Assembly: GCA_965221405.1 (NCBI GenBank)
Contig: CBDCSE010000002.1
Location: forward strand, 1,426,001-1,490,000
DNA from: JAPOUP01 sp965221405
Lineage (GTDB): Bacteria > Pseudomonadota > Alphaproteobacteria > Rhodobacterales > Rhodobacteraceae
Direction of reading: 5' to 3'
Length of the DNA: 64,000 nucleotides
Position 1 is the first letter of the stretch, and each line of letters begins with the position of its first letter. A model generated the notes under the pieces. That model searched no databases. It had not been told where the DNA came from and saw only the letters and a program-made list of their open reading frames with translations. This document shows, one piece after another, positions 59,633-64,000 of the stretch. The translations under genes and the position numbers were made by a program.

Positions 59633-60919
59633 TCAGCCATACATTTCCTCCGGGAGCGAGGCGATGTCGGACACGAGCGCATGGATACGACTGGCCTGAA
59701 TGGCGATCACCGCGGAAGCCCGGTTAGCCATATCGCCTAGATCGTCCGAAAGGACCGCGGCGGCAAGTTCATCCAAATCCCCAACCAACCGCGCGCCGTC
59801 CCCGGCGGAAAGCGCGGCGTAATCATCGGTGAAATTCGCGACATGCGGGCCATAAAGCACCGGACATCCAAGCTGGACCGCCTCCCAGGGGTTATGGCCC
59901 TGCACGCTTCCGGAAAACGTCCCGCCGATCAATGCGGCGCCGGCGATTCGATACCAGAGGCCCAATTCACCTATTGTGTCAGCGATATACACTTCCGTCC
60001 CGGACGCAGGAAACGCGCGGTCCGTTCGTTGGACAGTCTGAAATCCTGCCGCGCAAGCTGCCGCCGCCACATCCTTTCCACGGGCGGGATGTCTTGGCGC
60101 GACGATGGCCAGAATCTCGGGCCGCCCGGCCTGGATTGCCTTGATGGCCGAGAACACCACTGTCTCATCTTCCGGGTGAGTTGAAGCCGCAACCCAGACA
60201 GGCCGCCCAGCCAATGATTTCCGAAGGGAAGCCACTTCCACAGCATCATGTAAAAGGGGAGGGGCCAATGGCTTGAATGATCCGGTTACCCGCACCGGGG
60301 ACGGGGCTCCAAGCGCCTCAACGTGACTGGCTGAGGCTTCATCCTGCACCGCTATCATGTCAAAGCTCTCATACAGAAAACGCCAGAGCGGGCGCGTCCA
60401 ACGTCGCCGCCTGAAGGCGGAGGAATTCATTCGGACATTGATGAATGCTTGGGGAATGCCCCTTCGGCTGACTTCAGAGACGAGACCAGGCCAGAGATCC
60501 TGTTCCGCCCATATCGCCAGATCGGGCCTCCAATGATCGAGGAACCGTCTGCACGGCCCGTGAAAATCAAGAGGAAGGAACTGGTGAACACTTCGCTCCG
60601 GCATGTTCCGGGCGATCGCGACGGCGGATGCGGTCGATGTCGACGTCAGGAGAAACCGTGCCGTTGGTGCATGGCCGGCCAGTTCAGCGACAAGTCCCCT
60701 AAGAGCCAGTAGCTCACCGACGCTGACCGCGTGCATCCAGATCAGTTGGCCCGTTGGCCGAGGCAGGTCAGTGATTCCCAGTTTCTCCCGCCAACGTTCC
60801 GGATCCTCCTTGCCACGAACCAATCTCCGCAAAAGGATCGGACGCGCCAAGGGCGAAAGCGCCGATGTGATCGTGGAATAGGCGATACCTGGCCAAGTCA
60901 ATGAAGGAAACTGCTGCAA
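59633..60919 (-). CDS. waaA: 3-deoxy-D-manno-octulosonic acid (Kdo) transferase
   Basis: WaaA (KdtA) adds Kdo to lipid IVA at the inner membrane. The 428-residue protein shows an N-terminal membrane anchor region, then IWMHAVSVGELLALRGLVAE (the HAVSVGE motif with the catalytic glutamate), FLPLDFHGPCRRFLDHWRPD, LAIWAEQDLWPGLVSEVSRR and VWVAASTHPEDETVVF. The C-terminal donor domain has GGTFSGSVQGHNPWEAVQLG and CPVLYGPHVANF. Every conserved block is in one frame. It indicates a lipopolysaccharide-bearing outer membrane. Confidence 0.93.
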   Translation of the reverse strand: MQQFPSLTWPGIAYSTITSALSPLARPILLRRLVRGKEDPERWREKLGITDLPRPTGQLIWMHAVSVGELLALRGLVAELAGHAPTARFLLTSTSTASAVAIARNMPERSVHQFLPLDFHGPCRRFLDHWRPDLAIWAEQDLWPGLVSEVSRRGIPQAFINVRMNSSAFRRRRWTRPLWRFLYESFDMIAVQDEASASHVEALGAPSPVRVTGSFKPLAPPLLHDAVEVASLRKSLAGRPVWVAASTHPEDETVVFSAIKAIQAGRPEILAIVAPRHPARGKDVAAAACAAGFQTVQRTDRAFPASGTEVYIADTIGELGLWYRIAGAALIGGTFSGSVQGHNPWEAVQLGCPVLYGPHVANFTDDYAALSAGDGARLVGDLDELAAAVLSDDLGDMANRASAVIAIQASRIHALVSDIASLPEEMYG

Positions 60920-61534
60920 AGGTTGGCGACCCGGAATGAGGTTGGGTTTAAGAGGGGCGGACTTGTTGATGGTCCGTAGCGGCCGGATCTGTCAACCAAT
61001 TCCTCATATCCGCACGCTATTGGTTCGCGATCACCGGAATCGGCGCAATTCCCTGAAGACATGACTTTTCCCGGGGTTCGCGGAGCCGCCATCCACGCGA
61101 CCACGGCCGGGCAGTCGCCTGACCTCCGCGACAGAGTTCCGCACGAGATGCGGCGGAAACCGCTTTGTGGCGGTGGACTTTGGGATGCTGCGCAACGGGA
61201 CCGCTAGCCGTTGGCCTCCCGTAGCGCCCGGCAATGGCGGAAGATCATTGTGTCGCCGCCACCGGGCACGAAAATCACGCATCAGCAGTGAACTGATCCG
61301 CTTGCCTTTAAACGTTCGCATATCCACATATAGGTTACGTCATCCTCAAGGTTTGGTCGCGGACCCCGTCATACAGAGCCACACCATGCGCAGGTGCCCG
61401 AATTATATTGGACGCGCAATGCCGGGAATTCGGGCGTCCACCACTATTCAATGGAGAAGGTCTCCACTGAACCGAAACCGCACAGACCATGGTTATCCCG
61501 GATCCAGAGCACTCGAATCGATGAAAGGCTGGCA
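60920..61534. other. Divergent gap between waaA and yggS
   Basis: About 615 bases. Short frames occur on both strands, but no motif is recognised. Promoters for waaA (leftward) and yggS (rightward) should lie here. Confidence 0.45.
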
Positions 61535-62218
61535 ATGGCGCTGAAAGACGTTATTGAAAGAATCCGTGAGGAGGAGGCCCGGGTCGGGCGTGAGGTCGGA
61601 TCCACCAAGCTTATCGCCGTATCAAAACTGCAGCCACCGGAGAGAATCAGGGGTGCACTCGACGCCGGGCATAGGCTGTTCGGCGAAAATAGGGTTCAGG
61701 AAGCGGCAGGAAAGTGGCCAGCACTACGCAAACAATACCCAGACTTAAGTCTGCACCTGATTGGCCCGCTTCAGACCAACAAGGCAAGACAGGCGATGCA
61801 GCTGTTCGACGTCATCGAGTCCCTGGACCGCCCGAAACTCGCGAATACATTGGCCAGACTGCAGGAGCAGACCGGCGGCTGCCCCCCGCTCTACGTGCAG
61901 GTGAACACCGGCGAAGAGCCGCAGAAGGCCGGAGTGATGCCGCTGGAAGCGGACAGCTTCATCGCCGAGAGCCGAAGGCTTGGGTTGCCTTTGGTGGGGC
62001 TGATGTGCATTCCGCCGCTTGACGAGGAACCATCTCTGCATTTCGCGCTCCTCGCCGGGATCGCGGCGCGGAACGGTCTGAAAAAGCTTTCAATGGGAAT
62101 GAGCGGAGACTTCGAGAAAGCGATCGCACAAGGCGCGACCAGTGTTCGGGTAGGGTCGGCTGTGTTCGGCGATCGGATTGGGTCCATTTCGGATGGTCTA
62201 AAGACCATAGGCGACTGA
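61535..62218 (+). CDS. yggS: YggS/PLPBP-family pyridoxal-phosphate homeostasis protein
   Basis: A single-domain PLP-binding protein of 227 residues with an alanine-racemase-like TIM barrel. STKLIAVSKLQPPERIRGAL carries the PLP lysine near residue 33. LFGENRVQEAAGKWPAL, LHLIGPLQTNKARQAMQLFD, VIESLDRPKLANTLARLQEQ and VQVNTGEEPQKAGVMP follow in family order, and KLSMGMSGDFEKAIAQGATS with VRVGSAVFG forms the phosphate-binding end. The proteins balance cellular PLP and amino-acid pools rather than catalyse a known reaction. The start at 61535 (MALKDVIERIRE) matches the family; the open frame extends upstream to 61394 without resemblance. Confidence 0.95.
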   Translation: MALKDVIERIREEEARVGREVGSTKLIAVSKLQPPERIRGALDAGHRLFGENRVQEAAGKWPALRKQYPDLSLHLIGPLQTNKARQAMQLFDVIESLDRPKLANTLARLQEQTGGCPPLYVQVNTGEEPQKAGVMPLEADSFIAESRRLGLPLVGLMCIPPLDEEPSLHFALLAGIAARNGLKKLSMGMSGDFEKAIAQGATSVRVGSAVFGDRIGSISDGLKTIGD

Positions 62219-62586
62219 AGCGCTCTATCCCTCTACACCAGTATCCGGTGACACGCCCAAGGCAGCAGTCTGACCGGACCCGGGAACCTTGCTCCCAAGC
62301 CGCACCGTCAATTTCGCCGGGGCAGTATAAAAGTGGATTGCTAACGAAGGGATCCGCAGCCGTCGGCCGCACCGTATTATCGGCTATCGGGCGTGAAATC
62401 GGCCGCTGCGACGCATCAGTCCCGAAAAGGCGCATCACCAGTTCAAGTCAGCCAATCGACGGGATTTTATCGCTTCTGGCCGTTATCACGGCTGGATAGA
62501 ACGCGCCAGCTCTCGGAACCGACCCATCGGAAGCCGAAACATCACCTGACTCGAACACAATTAACTTGCGAAACCATCGCATAGCG
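62219..62586. other. Convergent gap, no gene
   Basis: About 370 bases between the ends of yggS (rightward) and the malyl-CoA lyase gene (leftward). No strong hairpin terminator was found and no coding frame is supported. Confidence 0.5.
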
Positions 62587-63555
62587 TCAGGACGGTTGCG
62601 TCCGTGCGATCATCTCAGCCTGCTGGACAATAACCTCCGCCTGCCTGATAGAGGCGAGATCCACCAACCGTCCCCGGTAAACGGTCGCTCCAGAACCTTC
62701 CTGCCTGGCCCGCTCCATCGCATCGAGGATTTCCCGCGCTTCCATCACCTGCTCCTCGGAAGGCGTGAACACCTCGTTTGCCAACGACACTTGCCGTGGA
62801 TGGATCGCCCACTTTCCAACCATTCCAAGTGTCGCGGAACGACGGGCCTGGGCAACGAAACCCTCGTCATCTGAAAAGTCACCGAACGGCCCATCCACCG
62901 GCAGTACTCCGTGGGCACGGCATGCGGCCACAATCGCGGTCTGTGCCCAGTGCCAGGGATCGGGCCAGTGCCTTTTACCCTCGTGAACCATGTAATAGTT
63001 TTCCTGGGTACCGCCTATGCCGGTCGTCTGCATCCCCATAGAAGCCGCGAAATCCGCCGCACCCAGACTCATGGCCTGCAGACGATCGCTCGACGCCGCG
63101 ATATCCTCCACGTGGACGATTCCAGCGGCACTCTCTATGATGACTTCCAGACTGACGCGCCTTGTCCTGCCGACGGACGCCTCCACCGCTGTCACCAGCG
63201 CATCAATGGCGTAGACGTCCGCGGCGCGGCCGACCTTGGGAACCATGATCTGGTCCAGTCGTCCCGAAGCCCGTTCCAGCAGATCCACGACATCGCGGTA
63301 CCAATACGGTGTATCAAGGCCGTTGATGCGAACCGAAAGGCATTTGTGCCCCCAGTCAATATCCCCGATGGCCTCGATGATATTCATGCGCGCCCCGGGT
63401 TTGTCGTCAGGAGCAACACTGTCCTCGAGGTCCAGATTGACCACGTCCGCGGCGCTGGCGGCCATTTTCTCGAAAATCCCCGGTCGGGAGCCCGGACCGA
63501 AAAGCTGGCAACGATTTGGTCGGGATGGAGCGATAGGTTGAACAGTGAAGGACAT
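62587..63555 (-). CDS. mcl1: L-malyl-CoA/beta-methylmalyl-CoA lyase (HpcH/HpaI family)
   Basis: A CoA ester lyase of 322 residues that cleaves malyl-CoA or methylmalyl-CoA to glyoxylate and an acyl-CoA. CQLFGPGSRPGIFEKMAASA and VNLDLEDSVAPDDKPGARMN hold the first acidic and arginine sites, LDQIMVPKVGRAADVYAIDA follows, and LEVIIESAAGIVHVEDIAAS carries the metal-binding glutamate. MSLGAADFAASMGMQTTGIG supplies the aspartate, and MVGKWAIHPRQVSLANEVF is the usual end of the barrel. AAGGA stands five bases before ATG 63555, so the longer frame to 63618 is not used. A role in the ethylmalonyl-CoA, 3-hydroxypropionate or serine-cycle route is likely but not decided by this window. Confidence 0.92.
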   Translation of the reverse strand: MSFTVQPIAPSRPNRCQLFGPGSRPGIFEKMAASAADVVNLDLEDSVAPDDKPGARMNIIEAIGDIDWGHKCLSVRINGLDTPYWYRDVVDLLERASGRLDQIMVPKVGRAADVYAIDALVTAVEASVGRTRRVSLEVIIESAAGIVHVEDIAASSDRLQAMSLGAADFAASMGMQTTGIGGTQENYYMVHEGKRHWPDPWHWAQTAIVAACRAHGVLPVDGPFGDFSDDEGFVAQARRSATLGMVGKWAIHPRQVSLANEVFTPSEEQVMEAREILDAMERARQEGSGATVYRGRLVDLASIRQAEVIVQQAEMIARTQPS

Positions 63556-63789
63556 CGACATCCTTTTCGAGACACGGGATTCCTGATTTCCGGCGACGTA
63601 ATCGGTCGCCCCAATCAACGCAAGCCCCGTTAGCGTTTGCGCTATCCCGGGATTACCTGGAAAGACACGCAGATTCTGAAGGGTATTTGCCGGCGGGTCA
63701 GTGTCTGACCATAATCTTCCATATATGGTATGCCGTTCAGTTAGGCATATAATTGCCCTTCAGTTCCTGAACCAGGGGAGACGCTCGAA

Positions 63790-64000
63790 GTGATCAAAAC
63801 ACCATACCTGCTGTTTCTGGGTGACGCGCCGGATCAACTTTCAGCGAAGGTAGGCCAGGGCATCAAGGACTGGAGGCCGGATCGCGCCGTAGGCCAGTTC
63901 CGATTGCCGGACTGCGGGGCGGATCTGGGACTGCCGGACATGGCCCTGAATGAAGCGCGCTCCGCCGGAGCGAAAACCCTCGTCATCGGTGTGGCAAACC
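63790..64000 (+). CDS. dgcN: DgcN-type D-glutamate N-acetyltransferase (DUF1611), 5' part
   Basis: A GTG start after GGGGAGA opens a frame that runs off the window. The first 70 residues (TPYLLFLGDAPDQLSAKVGQ, GIKDWRPDRAVGQFRLPDCG, ADLGLPDMALNEARSAGAK, TLVIGVAN) match the N-terminus of DUF1611 proteins. The characterised member DgcN works with DgcA in D-glutamate catabolism in marine alphaproteobacteria; dgcA usually lies next to it and would be outside this window. The product is cut by the window end. Confidence 0.85.
   Translation, partial: MIKTPYLLFLGDAPDQLSAKVGQGIKDWRPDRAVGQFRLPDCGADLGLPDMALNEARSAGAKTLVIGVAN

Noticed and set aside
1..64000. CRISPR array or rRNA genes
   Set aside because: No regularly spaced direct repeats of 24-40 bases and no 16S or 23S signature segments were seen on either strand.

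Overview
The window reads as chromosomal DNA of an alphaproteobacterium, probably of a Rhodospirillales-like lineage. Lineage markers visible here are a 44-residue aa3-type cytochrome oxidase subunit IV, an NDUFS4-like complex I accessory subunit (alphaproteobacteria and mitochondria), DgcN, and a complete liv-type ABC cassette with an acyl-CoA ligase. The genome looks degraded and rich in mobile DNA. At least seven IS families are present (IS30, IS110, IS4/DUF4338, IS1595, IS5/IS427-like, IS200, IS630), several genes are broken by nonsense or frameshift changes, and there is a phage packaging remnant. IS-derived stretches are visibly more GC-rich than the core genes.

Layout. 0-7.9 kb: VapC remnant, acyl-CoA dehydrogenase plus metallo-beta-lactamase pair, cox subunit IV, greA, a lipoprotein metalloprotease broken inside its zinc motif, and a thioredoxin-like protein. 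8.2-10.9 kb: an IS30 element split by an IS110 element. 11.3-23 kb: glnE, then a tightly overlapping six-gene operon combining partner-switching parts (STAS, RsbW-like ATPase fused to a sensor, SpoIIE-type phosphatase) with a sensor-MFS fusion, an ABC_sub_bind protein and a GNAT enzyme, followed by a GOLPH3/GPP34 protein. 23.2-27.9 kb: an intact 2.4-kb IS with a DruA(DUF4338)-IS4 transposase, a creatinase pseudogene, Uma2 and a nuclease pseudogene. 27.9-36.5 kb: SDR, acyl-CoA ligase, livG, livH, a small ORF, livM, NDUFS4-like gene, tRNA-Arg, livF. 37.7-42.7 kb: tRNA-Leu(UAA) interrupted by a group I intron, then a defence/mobility island (IS1595-type transposase, DNA methyltransferase, Eco29kI-like GIY-YIG nuclease and a small ORF as one coupled operon, an IS5 remnant, HipBA). 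43.3-53.4 kb: ceramidase-like protein, SDR, decayed IS200, two IS630 copies (the second split by a decayed DUF4338-IS4 element and containing a G24 tract), and between them a secreted repeat protein, an HNH nuclease and a large terminase with an in-frame TGA. 54.1-64 kb: PatB-type C-S lyase, def-fmt, an antitoxin scrap and tRNA-Met 3' half, LPS genes (glycosyltransferase, waaA), YggS, malyl-CoA lyase and the start of dgcN.

Strongest candidates for under-described biology: the partner-switching/MFS/ABC_sub_bind/GNAT operon (14358-21800); the IS1595-type element in which transposase and restriction-modification genes form one overlapping operon (38157-40593); the group I intron in tRNA-Leu; and two DruA-domain transposases, one intact with a target duplication. 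All calls rest on reading the sequence and on remembered family motifs; no database search was run.
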